DNA from: JAVJRN01 sp040218415
GTDB lineage: Bacteria; Bacteroidota; Bacteroidia; Cytophagales; Cyclobacteriaceae
Reading direction: 5' to 3'
Assembly: GCA_040218415.1 (NCBI GenBank)
Contig: JAVJRN010000067.1
Location: 141,750 to 205,749, forward strand
DNA: 64,000 nucleotides
Shown here piece after piece: positions 1 through 8,841 of this stretch (its first letter is position 1; each line of letters starts with the position of its first letter). The notes beneath the pieces were generated by a model, which had not been told where the DNA came from, ran no database searches, and saw only the letters and a program-made list of their open reading frames with translations. Position numbers and translations under genes: made by a program.

Positions 1-616
1 CATGTTCATCAAAGCGAGCAGATTCACCACCTTCATAAACCAAGATTTTTTTACCCAGCCTAGCTGCTGATTTTCTGATAGATTTAGGTCTGTAAGCTGA
101 GTCAATAGTAAACGGCGCATTAAAAGCCGCGGCTAACTCTGCATTTTCAGGGTCAGACATGACTGTTCTAATCTGAGGAAAGTTGGTTCTATCAGCACCA
201 CCTGTATGAAAGTCAAGTCCATAGTCAATCTTAGGAATGATATCTTTCATCAAATAGTAAGCTACTCTAGAAGCTAAGGAGCCATTTTTATTACCTGGAA
301 ACGACCTATTCACATCTTTTCCATCTGGTACGTACCGCGAAAAATGAATAAAACCATAGATATTGATTATTGGAATACAAATAATGGTACCGCGAACTGG
401 AATATTCATCCCACGTTCTACCATTCGTCTTACAATCTCGATTCCGTTTATTTCATCTCCATGCAACCCACCACTTAATAAAACAACCGGACCTGGATTT
501 CTTGATCTAGAGACGGTTATAGGAATGTCAATCGGGGATAGTGAAGGAAGTTTTGCAATGTTTACGTCTATTCTTAACGTCTCTCCAGGGAGTATTTCTG
601 TCCTGTTAATAATCAT
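1..616 (-). CDS. Succinylglutamate desuccinylase / aspartoacylase family protein (3' part cut by window edge)
   Basis: Read from the reverse strand, a frame opens at ATG 616 and runs off the left edge of the window without a stop, giving about 205 residues. It shows the AstE/AspA (M14-type zinc deacylase) signature. SGGLHGDEINGIE carries the first zinc ligands (His and Glu of HGDE), followed by a conserved NRSFPG and then DFHTGG with the third zinc-ligand His. The family hydrolyses N-acyl amino acids or related amides in the cytoplasm; the substrate cannot be read from sequence. A TTG at 634 is an alternative start and the frame is closed by an in-frame stop further upstream. The gene lies 89 bases downstream of floA on the same strand, so co-transcription is possible. 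The missing C-terminus is only a window effect. Confidence 0.85.
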   Translation of the reverse strand, partial: MIINRTEILPGETLRIDVNIAKLPSLSPIDIPITVSRSRNPGPVVLLSGGLHGDEINGIEIVRRMVERGMNIPVRGTIICIPIINIYGFIHFSRYVPDGKDVNRSFPGNKNGSLASRVAYYLMKDIIPKIDYGLDFHTGGADRTNFPQIRTVMSDPENAELAAAFNAPFTIDSAYRPKSIRKSAARLGKKILVYEGGESARFDEH

Positions 617-705
617 AATAAAAGGTGATTTCAATAAATCTAAGTCATATTTCCACCTAGAAGTTGAGATAAAATTTTATCGTTATTGATGAATATCCAA
701 GCCAA

Positions 706-1629
706 TTACTTTTCAATTTTTACCGACTTACCGTAAAACTGACCTCTTCGAAAAGCGTCAGATAACGCAGCTGGTATTTCAGCTTCAGCCAAGATCAATT
801 TCGCTCGGTTCTGTTGTGTTATGGCTTGCATTTCTTGCTCAAGTGCAACAGCCATGGAGCGTCTTTCTTCTGCTTTGGCGTGTGCGATTTCAAGATCAGC
901 TGCGGCTTGGTCTATTTGAAGTTTTGCACCAATATTTTTTCCTATATTAATATCAGCAATATCTATCGACAAAATAGTATAAGCGGTACCTGCATCCAGT
1001 CCATGAGAAAGTACATGTTTTGATATTTCCTCAGGTTTTTCCAAGACGGTCAGATAATGTTTGGCCTCTCCAATTTTAGATATGATGCCTTGCCCAACTC
1101 TCGCTTTTATGGTTTCTTCTCCGGCACCACCCACAAGCTGTTCCAGATTAGTTCTCACAGTCACCCGTGCTACTGCTATCAGCTGAATTCCATCCATTGA
1201 AACTGCCGTAATCGACGGTACCAAAATCATGTATGGAGTAATAGAAATTTGAACTGCTTCCAGCACATCTCGACCGGCTAGGTCAATGGCCGTAGCTTGT
1301 TTAAAACTGATACTTAAATTCGCTTTATCGGCAGCAATCAAAGCTTTAATCACATTGGTCAAGTTTCCTCCGGCTAGGAAATGTGTTTCAAGCACTCTAG
1401 AATCAATGTTTTTCAAACCTGCCTTGATAGCCAAAATCAACGACTGGACAATGAGGGCTGGTGGTACTTTTCGAAATCGCATAAAAACCAATTCGAGAAG
1501 ACTGATTTTCACACCAGAGAAAATCGCGGAAATCCATAGGCTGATAGGGAAAATGTATAGAATTACCCAAAAGGATATTACTCCAATTCCTAAGAAAATC
1601 AGCGTGGAGATTTGCATAAAGTCGTTCAT
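706..1629 (-). CDS. floA: Flotillin-like protein FloA
   Basis: The 307-residue protein matches the bacterial FloA (UPF0365) family, which scaffolds functional membrane microdomains. Residues about 8-40 form the hydrophobic membrane hairpin. The next part has the conserved RKVPPALIV and AGGNLTNVIKALIAA blocks, AIDLAGRDVLEAV, and RLVGGAGEETIKARVG (SPFH-like core). The C-terminal Ala/Glu/Gln-rich coiled coil AHAKAEERRSMAVA is typical of flotillins. FloA proteins are usually around 330 residues, so this one is slightly short at the C-terminus, where the EA-rich tail ends in a basic KSVKIEK. The start has a normal N-terminal hydrophobic segment close by. No NfeD partner gene is visible in this window. 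The assignment rests on family motifs seen by eye. Confidence 0.93.
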   Translation of the reverse strand: MNDFMQISTLIFLGIGVISFWVILYIFPISLWISAIFSGVKISLLELVFMRFRKVPPALIVQSLILAIKAGLKNIDSRVLETHFLAGGNLTNVIKALIAADKANLSISFKQATAIDLAGRDVLEAVQISITPYMILVPSITAVSMDGIQLIAVARVTVRTNLEQLVGGAGEETIKARVGQGIISKIGEAKHYLTVLEKPEEISKHVLSHGLDAGTAYTILSIDIADINIGKNIGAKLQIDQAAADLEIAHAKAEERRSMAVALEQEMQAITQQNRAKLILAEAEIPAALSDAFRRGQFYGKSVKIEK

Positions 1630-1848
1630 AAATTCTGAAATTATCTCCGAATTTACAGCTAATAATTAGCTTAAATGAGGAAATGATCAACTGTATTCTA
1701 GAATACCTTAAAGCCGATGTTCATTTCTGCCATAAATTATCAGATGAGGCTTACATCGCATGAACAATACTCCAAAGTCTGCTAATGACGAGCGAATTGG
1801 CTAGCATTCATAAATATATTTGTTTATGCTATTTGAGATATAACGTAA

Positions 1849-3663
1849 TTAAAAGCTGATACTCAAACCGAAATAGGGCGCGACATATTGCGTTGCTTCA
1901 TATCTACCATTCTCAGTAGGAGTAAAGGCCCAATAATAATCCATACCTGCGGCCATCCATTTATTCAGGTGATACATAACCCTCACTTGAGCAAGCGAAT
2001 TTTCGTCAAGACTAAAAGCATCGCTCAAGTCAGTTAGATTACCTTTAAAATAAGAGCCATTCACAGAAATTTTGTCGGCAAGTCGGTCTAGGTTAGCATT
2101 GACTTCTACAAAAGCAGGAGATGCCTCACTTATATTATCTGGAATCATAAGGCTACCCCCGATGATAATTTTTTGCAAAATATGACCCTGTACACTGCCG
2201 TATATACCTTCCATTTTACCAGCACTGGCAAGGGCTAATATTCGAGCGTCTTTATTCAGCTCATAGGTGGTATTGAAAAATTGAGGTAGATAATGTTCCG
2301 AATAGTTCAACCTTTCTATTCTTAAGTCGGTACTTAAAATATTGGCAATGAAGTGAAATCTAAAATTAACACCTACACTAGCTCCACTTCCTTTACTGAA
2401 CCCATCTGACAATGCGTCGGTCTGTTCTTGGGCGTAAAGTACAGTGAGAGAATCAGTTAAAGCTGTGGATTCAACATTGAGTCTTCCATAATTTGCAAAA
2501 AAATCGATTTGTAAGAAAGGAATGCTGAGCAATGTAAGTCCCATATCAATTCCAAAAGCCCCAATTCCACCTTCAGTGAAGGTATACTGCGTATCCCCAG
2601 TGCTTGTTTGGTCTGCATCTCTTATAAAAGTCAAACCAAATTCTGTGGTTTTGATAATCGGAATTGGCATTCTGCTGAATGGTCTTACATAAGGTCTTAA
2701 TGCAAATAAATTAAACGACGAGGCATTAAAATCACTGTACATTCCTTCAATACCTGCATATCCTTGATAATTAACGTCATAATGTACGCCAACTTTTCTC
2801 TTTTCAAAACTTGTCGTATTGGTATAATTATTAATCAATCCGCCAAAACCTATCATCGTATTGTTCAGCTGGCCAACTTTGACATATAGAGGATCACGCT
2901 TTTGGACGCCATATCTAATGTAGGAAACAAGTCTTGCTACGCCAACGCCATCTTTAAACATTTCTGTTCGTACTTTTTGGTCTTCCAATCCGAAGAGTAT
3001 CGGTACATTCAAACCAACTCCCACTTTGCCTATGGAAAATTCAGGCTGCAAAGTAAGTCCAGCATAATATTGGTCGTCAATCAATGTCATCGTAAATCCA
3101 CCATTCAAAGAACCACCTCCTGAACTGCTGCTACCTCCGCCCATAGGCGATCGAAAATCTGGCTGTGTAAAACTTTCTTTTTTCTTATCCGCTTTATCAG
3201 TAGGCTCTTCTTCAGGTTCAAGTAGCTTTTTTTCCTCCATGCTCTGCTCTTCCTTCACAGAATCCGCTGCTATTTGTGGCTGTTCTATGGGTTCTTTATC
3301 TAGCGTATCAGTCTGAAATAATTGTTCATTAATTGTTTGTGAACTTTCGGAAGCACTTTTTCGAATCAATGATTCATTGTCGGTACTATTTTCATCAATT
3401 AAATTTGTATTATTTTGTTGATTTCCAGTGTCAGCAGCAGTTAAGGTATTTTCTGTTAGCGCCCTACCTTGCTGACTAACCTCGTTTTTTTGAGCCGTCT
3501 GATTGGTGTTTTTTTCTTTTTTATTCTTTGTTTTTTTCTTTTTTGAATCCTCCCAGAGATAGGAATAGTCAGCATATTCATCTTTAGCCGACTCTTGAGA
3601 TTTTGTTGAGAAGAGACCAAAAAACAGGAATGTTAATAGAAAGCCGGCTTTAAGATTTGTCAT
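1849..3663 (-). CDS. Outer-membrane beta-barrel protein with low-complexity N-terminal region (unknown function)
   Basis: I place the start at ATG 3663 because the residues that follow (MTNLKAGFLLTFLFFGLFST) form a clear Sec signal peptide; a start at 3714 would put 17 polar residues before it. After the signal comes about 150 residues of Lys/Asn/Ser/Glu-rich low-complexity sequence, then a Gly/Ser stretch (GGGSSSSGGGS). The remaining 430 residues alternate hydrophobic and polar residues with many aromatic girdle positions and end in a terminal Phe (GLSISF), as outer-membrane barrels do. It probably sits in the outer membrane with a periplasmic linker. I do not recognise a named family and infer no substrate. 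It is monocistronic and divergent from the EF-hand gene. Confidence 0.7.
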   Translation of the reverse strand: MTNLKAGFLLTFLFFGLFSTKSQESAKDEYADYSYLWEDSKKKKTKNKKEKNTNQTAQKNEVSQQGRALTENTLTAADTGNQQNNTNLIDENSTDNESLIRKSASESSQTINEQLFQTDTLDKEPIEQPQIAADSVKEEQSMEEKKLLEPEEEPTDKADKKKESFTQPDFRSPMGGGSSSSGGGSLNGGFTMTLIDDQYYAGLTLQPEFSIGKVGVGLNVPILFGLEDQKVRTEMFKDGVGVARLVSYIRYGVQKRDPLYVKVGQLNNTMIGFGGLINNYTNTTSFEKRKVGVHYDVNYQGYAGIEGMYSDFNASSFNLFALRPYVRPFSRMPIPIIKTTEFGLTFIRDADQTSTGDTQYTFTEGGIGAFGIDMGLTLLSIPFLQIDFFANYGRLNVESTALTDSLTVLYAQEQTDALSDGFSKGSGASVGVNFRFHFIANILSTDLRIERLNYSEHYLPQFFNTTYELNKDARILALASAGKMEGIYGSVQGHILQKIIIGGSLMIPDNISEASPAFVEVNANLDRLADKISVNGSYFKGNLTDLSDAFSLDENSLAQVRVMYHLNKWMAAGMDYYWAFTPTENGRYEATQYVAPYFGLSISF

Positions 3664-3781
3664 AATTAAAATTATTTGATTTAGAGATCGTGTAAATTTA
3701 AGATATTCATTCAAAAATTGAACTTTTTTTACAAATGGTTAATCTATAATTAAAGTAACCCCAAGGTTTACATTAAATTTG

Positions 3782-4366
3782 ATGGTAATGACAGATTTCC
3801 AGAAGAAAAAATTAACACACTTTTTTAATATCCTTGATTTTAATGGAACAGGTAGACTTGAGATCGAGGATTTTGCAGAGCTAAGTGAAAATATAAGAGC
3901 TACCTTCAATTTTGAAGATGGAGGCAAAGAGCATACGAAAGTGGCAAAAAAATGCACTCGTTTTTTTCATCAGTTGCTTGAAAAAATCGGTCATCAAAAA
4001 ATGTATATCGACTTAGATTCTTGGCTCGAGTTTACGGAAGTCGCAATCATCCAAGCAATTGATGAAGACATTCTTGATGATTATGTAGATGTTTTTGTTG
4101 GGTTTTTCTTTGATCTTTTTGATGCAAATAATGACGGTTTTATTTCTATTGCTGAGTATCATCAGCTTTTTGAAATTTACAAAATTGACAAGTCAAATAT
4201 TAATGATTTTTTTGCTAAAATAGATCGGAACAATGATTTGAGACTTTCACGTTATGAATTGTTATACGCTGGAAAGGTATTTTTTACGACTAACGATAAA
4301 AAACTTCGAGGTAATTGGATTTTTGGTGAATTAAATGACGAGCCTTATGAATTTTCAAGGAGCTAA
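3782..4366 (+). CDS. EF-hand calcium-binding protein
   Basis: The protein of about 194 residues carries at least two recognisable EF-hand loops. One near residue 114 (DANNDGFISIAEY) has the canonical D-x-N-x-D-G-x-I-x-x-x-E pattern. One near residue 147 (DRNNDLRLSRYEL) is close to canonical but lacks the central Gly. A degenerate loop near residue 17 (DFNGTGRLEIEDF) makes a third, and a fourth may be too diverged to bind. The spacing of loops across 190 residues resembles the sarcoplasmic calcium-binding / calerythrin / calexcitin type. No signal peptide or membrane segment is seen, so it is probably a cytoplasmic calcium buffer or sensor. ATG codons at 3782 and 3788 are both possible starts. 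It is transcribed alone, divergently from the outer-membrane protein gene. Confidence 0.8.
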   Translation: MVMTDFQKKKLTHFFNILDFNGTGRLEIEDFAELSENIRATFNFEDGGKEHTKVAKKCTRFFHQLLEKIGHQKMYIDLDSWLEFTEVAIIQAIDEDILDDYVDVFVGFFFDLFDANNDGFISIAEYHQLFEIYKIDKSNINDFFAKIDRNNDLRLSRYELLYAGKVFFTTNDKKLRGNWIFGELNDEPYEFSRS

Positions 4367-4598
4367 TAAAAACACAGCAGAATTGATTCTGCATGTATGA
4401 TCTATAAATTCCGAAACTCCCTATTAGGCTCCAACTCAACGTACATAGGAAAATAACTTTATCAAGTTTTTTACTTTAAAACATTTATGGCGGACAGACG
4501 ACTATACGTATGTCTAATGCATTGAATTTTTTTGAAGAATCAATTGTTAATCGAGAGGAAGTTTATTTTAAGTTGAGTAAAGCATAGAACCTAGAAGA

Positions 4599-6965
4599 AT
4601 GAAATACAATGGTAAGGAAGTAGCATTTCCCGCAATAATGCAAATAAGTTTCAAAAATGTGATTGAAAACTTAGAAAAACAGGCATCTTCTAATGACAAG
4701 CTAGAAGCGGAATATGCGCAAAACTTCCTCAAAGAAATTAACCAGTTTCCTGAACTTAAAACTGGTATCCAAAGTGCAGAGGAACTTGACAAGTATGGTG
4801 ATTTAATCCCAAGATTAAGTAAAAGACTTTTTCCAGAATCCCTTAAGACAAACGAAATAAAGGCACTTACACCTCCATTTCAATTTGAGCCTATATATCT
4901 GTCAGAAAGATTTCAAAAGATCATATCAAACTCAGAAAACACCTTCTCAATAACGATGAAGGATATCGATGAGGATATGTTTTATCTCTACTGTTGTTAT
5001 TTTATTTTGGGTAGTTACTATGGTTATCCGGTAAGTGGGAGTGGGCCAATGAAAATGGAAATATACGATAAGAATCTAGGCTTCAATAAGACATACAAGC
5101 TTTTGATTAATGCGGATATGACTGAATTTGAGCCAACAAATGATGCTGTTGAAATTACGCTAGAGGATTATCACGCTTTGATGGATAACTTTGGAGATTT
5201 AGAGATTTGGAAATCTAAATTTCCCCCAAATAGCTGGATCATGCGTGGTTTAAATGTTTTAAACTTAGTAGATGTTACCCTTGATGAATCTATCACTTCC
5301 ATCACTTCCAATCTTTTATTAAAGTCCAATGATATTTTTGATCAAGTAAGATCTGGGATTTGCAGTTTATTGCAGATTCCTAAATTAGAGATAGGAATAC
5401 TTTTATTTGAAAATGATAGTTTAACGACTATCAATCAGGTCGATACTCAAAGTATTTTATTAGATACTGGAGAAAGCGTGAGTTGTAGTTCGACGATGTG
5501 CCCCTATGCTTACGAGGAATTGCTCATAAAAAAGGAAGCTTTTGTTATATCAGACATTAAACGTTTCCATGAAAAGTCTCAAAGCGTTTTGTCTCAAAGG
5601 CTTGCTGATTCGGAATATGGAAGTTATATTATTGCTCCTCTTATATATGAAGATGAACTATTGGGTTTTATTGAATTAGGTGCAAAAGAAACTTCCAAAC
5701 TAAATAAAGCCACTTTGCTTGTCTTGGATAATGTGCTCCCAATTTTGGCGATGGCGCAGAAGCGATTCAAGACGGAAACACAAAATCTTATCGAAGCGAT
5801 CATTCAGCAGGAATGTACCACAATCCACCCTTCAGTTAAGTGGCGTTTTGAAGAAGAGGCTGAAAAGTTCATGAACAAACAGTTCAATAATGAGCGCCCT
5901 GTATTTAAAGACATTATTTTCAATAATTTGTATCCGCTTTACGCGCAATTGGATATCAAAGGTTCATCCGTTCGTAGAAATGATGCGGTAAGTCAGGATC
6001 TTATCAAACAATTGAGTGGAGTAGAGTCTATTCTAAAGTTGGCTTTTCAGCAATCCAAAATGCCTGCTTACGAATCATTGATTTTTCGCTTGGAATCCTT
6101 TAAAAAAGAGTTAGAAGATGGATTATCCGCAGGCAGTGAACATAAAATTTTGAGCTTTTTGAAAACCGATATCTATCCGGTTTTCAGCCATTTGAAAGAA
6201 ATCAATGACGAGTTAAATCCATTAATTGAAAAATATGAGTTATCACTCGATCCTGAAATTCGTTCGGTATACGAGTCTCGAAAAACCTATGATGAAAGCG
6301 TCAATTTGATCAATCAGCAATTAGCCTCTTATTTGGATGATAAGCAGATAGAAGCTCAAAATATGTTTCCTCATTATTTTGAGCGTTATAAAACGGACGG
6401 TGTGGAGTTCAACATGTACATAGGACAATCCATTGTTCAAAACAAAAAATTTGATAAGATATATTTGAAAAACCTTCGCCTCTGGCAATTGGCGGTCATG
6501 TGTGAGATGGAGAATGTTTTTAAAAACATCCAATTGGAAATTAGTTCTCCAATAGAAATTGCCTCACTTATTCTGGTTTATAATACTTCATTGTCTGTTC
6601 ATTTCAGAATGGACGAAAAGAAATTTGATGTAGAAGGAGCTTACAATGCTCGATATGAGATCATTAAAAAGCGTGTGGATAAGGCAAACATCAGAGGCAC
6701 AAATGAGCGAATCACACAGCCTGGGAAAATTGTCATTATCTATTCACAAGAGCAGGATGCGGTAGAATATAAAGAATACATTTCGTTTTTAACCGCTAAA
6801 GGCTATCTAAAAACTGGTTTCGAGGATCTTGCGCTTGAGGATTTACAAGGTGTTTCAGGTTTACGAGCCCTCAGAGTGGAGGTCAATTACGAACAAGGGA
6901 TATCTGTAGATGATTTAATGGCTGAAATTGAATTTAAAAACAAAATGCTCTCCGTGAATCAATAA
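4599..6965 (+). CDS. Large GAF-domain-containing protein of unknown function
   Basis: The 788-residue protein has no signal peptide or membrane span, so it is likely cytoplasmic. Residues roughly 230-400 look like a GAF domain: a helical lead (FDQVRSGICSLLQIPKLEIG), the strand IGILLFENDSL, and a closing YIIAPLIYEDELLGFIELGA, which is the typical last strand pair. The first 220 residues and the last 380 residues are not recognised; the latter are helical and rich in charged residues. No kinase, cyclase or phosphodiesterase output motif is present, so signalling output cannot be assigned. The protein reads as a stand-alone conserved protein of Bacteroidota. No flanking gene is close enough to suggest an operon. 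Confidence 0.65.
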   Translation: MKYNGKEVAFPAIMQISFKNVIENLEKQASSNDKLEAEYAQNFLKEINQFPELKTGIQSAEELDKYGDLIPRLSKRLFPESLKTNEIKALTPPFQFEPIYLSERFQKIISNSENTFSITMKDIDEDMFYLYCCYFILGSYYGYPVSGSGPMKMEIYDKNLGFNKTYKLLINADMTEFEPTNDAVEITLEDYHALMDNFGDLEIWKSKFPPNSWIMRGLNVLNLVDVTLDESITSITSNLLLKSNDIFDQVRSGICSLLQIPKLEIGILLFENDSLTTINQVDTQSILLDTGESVSCSSTMCPYAYEELLIKKEAFVISDIKRFHEKSQSVLSQRLADSEYGSYIIAPLIYEDELLGFIELGAKETSKLNKATLLVLDNVLPILAMAQKRFKTETQNLIEAIIQQECTTIHPSVKWRFEEEAEKFMNKQFNNERPVFKDIIFNNLYPLYAQLDIKGSSVRRNDAVSQDLIKQLSGVESILKLAFQQSKMPAYESLIFRLESFKKELEDGLSAGSEHKILSFLKTDIYPVFSHLKEINDELNPLIEKYELSLDPEIRSVYESRKTYDESVNLINQQLASYLDDKQIEAQNMFPHYFERYKTDGVEFNMYIGQSIVQNKKFDKIYLKNLRLWQLAVMCEMENVFKNIQLEISSPIEIASLILVYNTSLSVHFRMDEKKFDVEGAYNARYEIIKKRVDKANIRGTNERITQPGKIVIIYSQEQDAVEYKEYISFLTAKGYLKTGFEDLALEDLQGVSGLRALRVEVNYEQGISVDDLMAEIEFKNKMLSVNQ

Positions 6966-7121
6966 ATTTTTGATCTAGACCAAGCTAGTTAAACGAACTA
7001 TCAGAAACATCGCACAGTTTACTGATGCTTTTTTGTTCGCTTGGAGACGTTGTTGAATACTTATTTATTGTTAAAGCATTGTCATACAATGATTTACAAT
7101 AATAGGAGAGTGGTTGATTTT

Positions 7122-7137
7122 TATCTTTGATACTTTG
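7122..7137 (+). promoter_or_regulatory. Candidate Bacteroidota -7 promoter element
   Basis: TATCTTTG (7122-7129) fits the Bacteroidota sigma-ABfr -7 consensus TAnnTTTG, and a second near-copy TACTTTG follows at 7131. No convincing TTTG -33 box is seen at the expected distance, so this is a weak call. It would start a transcript just before the putative structured RNA that ends at the terminator at 7241-7264. Confidence 0.3.
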
Positions 7138-7141
7138 TCGG

Positions 7142-7263
7142 AATGCGAACAGTTGGTCAACCTAATCTTTTAAGGGTAATTCAAAGCGAAAGAATTTTAT
7201 ACAAGACACGGTTCAGCATTTAACGTGAATAGCAAAATAAAAAACCTGCCCAAGGCAGGTTTT
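7142..7263 (+). ncRNA. Putative small structured RNA ending at a Rho-independent terminator
   Basis: This 120-nt stretch lies between a promoter-like element (7122) and a strong terminator. Base pairing visible by eye includes a closing stem AATGC (7142-7146) with GCATT (7216-7220), a small hairpin GTTG/CAAC (7152-7161) and AATTC/GAATT (7178-7182 with 7192-7196). It has no credible reading frame. It is not a tRNA: no anticodon arm of the right size forms. It could instead be a long 3' end of the GAF gene or the leader of the photolyase operon. The family is unknown. Confidence 0.3.
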
Positions 7264-7264
7264 T
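7241..7264 (+). terminator. Rho-independent terminator
   Basis: Stem AAAACCTGCC (7241-7250), loop CAA, stem GGCAGGTTTT (7254-7263), followed by one more T. It is a perfect 10-bp stem with a T-rich descending arm and an A-rich left arm, so it could act on both strands. Its position shows that the photolyase reading frame, which is open through it from 7225, cannot really start that far upstream. Confidence 0.75.
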
Positions 7265-7341
7265 GCGTAAATAGACAGATTTTTTCTTTTAAAATCAGGT
7301 CTAAGCCAAACCTTCGGTACGATTCGTTTGTAAACAAGGAG

Positions 7342-8841
7342 GTGATTTTAAAAAACGCAAATACCGATAATTCCCAAAGGCAACCAATCAATGTTGTTTG
7401 GATAAAAAGAGATATTCGTACTCAAGACCATGCACCTCTTGCGGCTGCTGAAAAGGATGATTTGCCATACCTTATTTTTTTTCTTTTGGAACCCAACTTG
7501 ATTAGCCATGAAGATACTTCATTGAGGCATTTGCAGTTTCAATATCATTCTATTGTCAGAGTGAATCAAACTTTAAAACCGACTCATCATCAAGTCCACC
7601 TATTGTATGCCAATGCTGGAGAAATATTCCAGGTTTTAATTAATCAATATGCAATCAGAAACGTTTTTTCTTATCAGGAAAGCGGGATTCAAAAGACGTG
7701 GGATCGTGATAAATACCTCGCAAGGCTGTTAAATAACTTGGACATTAAGTGGCAGCAATTTCAAAAAGATGGAGTAATTCGTGGAATAAAAAATAGAGTT
7801 GGATGGGACAAGCAATGGTATGCGACCATGAATCAGCCGTTAATTAACAACATTTTTAGTACAAACAAGGCAGTCGAACTAACGCATCATTTAACAATCC
7901 CGAAAGAATTACAAGCAAAAATCTCAGAATATCCGACACAATTGCAACCTGCAGGGGAGGACAATGGGTGGAAATATCTAAAATCTTTTACCTATAAAAG
8001 AGGGTTTAACTACGCTCGGCATATTTCCAAACCAACAGAAAGCAGATTGTCGGGCGGAAGAATATCACCGTATTTAGCTTGGGGAAATCTTAGTATTAAG
8101 CAAGTGTTGCATCATATCGCAGATCACCATAATTATGAAAAGAATAAGCGGGCATTTTCAGGATTGATGACGAGATTAAAATGGCATTGTCATTTTATAC
8201 AAAAATTTGAGGTTGAATGTGAATACGAACACACTTGCATCAACCGCGGATATGAATCACTTAAACATGAAAATGATCCCCAAAAGTTGAAAGCATGGCA
8301 AACTGGGCATACAGGCTACCCGCTAGTAGATGCGTGTATGCGAGCGGTGGTAGCCACAGGTTGGATTAATTTCAGGATGCGCGCCATGCTGGTTAGTTTT
8401 CTTTGTCACCATTTGGATCATGATTGGAAAAATGGAGTTTATCATCTTGCACAACTGTTTTTGGATTATGAACCAGGTATTCATTATCCACAATTTCAGA
8501 TGCAAGCGGGAACTACAGGTATCAATACTGTGCGGATTTATAACCCAATTAAGCAGAGTACAGAACACGATCCAGAGGGTATATTCATTAAAAAATGGGT
8601 GCCAGAGTTAGTCAATGTACCTAAGCAGTATGTTCACGAGCCTTGGAAAATGACCATTATGGATCAGGCGTTTTGTGGGGTTCACATAGGAAAGGATTAT
8701 CCATTGCCGATTGTTGACTTAAAATCGAGTGGCAAACGAGCCAGAGACAAAATATGGGGACATAGACAAAATAAGGAAGTGAGAGAAGATAGCCAGCGAA
8801 TACTTTCAATACATACAAGACCTAATAAAAAAAACGCCTAA
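7342..8841 (+). CDS. Cryptochrome / deoxyribodipyrimidine photolyase-like FAD protein
   Basis: The family fold is clear. An N-terminal photolyase antenna domain begins VVWIKRDIRTQDHAPL, and the C-terminal FAD-binding domain has GGRISPYLAWGNLS, AWQTGHTGYPLVDACMRA and GWINFRMRAMLVSFL. It is either a light-driven DNA repair enzyme or a light receptor. By-eye alignment to E. coli Phr places His where the flavin-contacting Asn378 should be and Phe at the Trp382 position (region YPQFQMQAGTTG), while the Trp359 equivalent (GWINF) is kept. A non-standard photochemistry or a receptor role is therefore possible. I choose GTG 7342 as start because the frame further upstream overlaps the terminator at 7241-7264; it gives 499 residues. 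The stop codon overlaps the next ATG by one base, so it is an operon with the flavin reductase and DUF2256 genes. Confidence 0.85.
   Translation: MILKNANTDNSQRQPINVVWIKRDIRTQDHAPLAAAEKDDLPYLIFFLLEPNLISHEDTSLRHLQFQYHSIVRVNQTLKPTHHQVHLLYANAGEIFQVLINQYAIRNVFSYQESGIQKTWDRDKYLARLLNNLDIKWQQFQKDGVIRGIKNRVGWDKQWYATMNQPLINNIFSTNKAVELTHHLTIPKELQAKISEYPTQLQPAGEDNGWKYLKSFTYKRGFNYARHISKPTESRLSGGRISPYLAWGNLSIKQVLHHIADHHNYEKNKRAFSGLMTRLKWHCHFIQKFEVECEYEHTCINRGYESLKHENDPQKLKAWQTGHTGYPLVDACMRAVVATGWINFRMRAMLVSFLCHHLDHDWKNGVYHLAQLFLDYEPGIHYPQFQMQAGTTGINTVRIYNPIKQSTEHDPEGIFIKKWVPELVNVPKQYVHEPWKMTIMDQAFCGVHIGKDYPLPIVDLKSSGKRARDKIWGHRQNKEVREDSQRILSIHTRPNKKNA

Noticed and set aside
363..689. 108-codon frame on the plus strand
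   Set aside because: It is antisense to the AstE/AspA-like gene, whose catalytic motifs are read on the other strand.
7142..7220. tRNA gene
   Set aside because: The terminal stem and a GGTTCA stretch are suggestive, but no anticodon arm and no D-arm of proper size can be formed.
7225..7341. Extended N-terminus of the photolyase-like gene
   Set aside because: The open frame overlaps a perfect terminator hairpin (7241-7264), and the family domain begins only after 7342.
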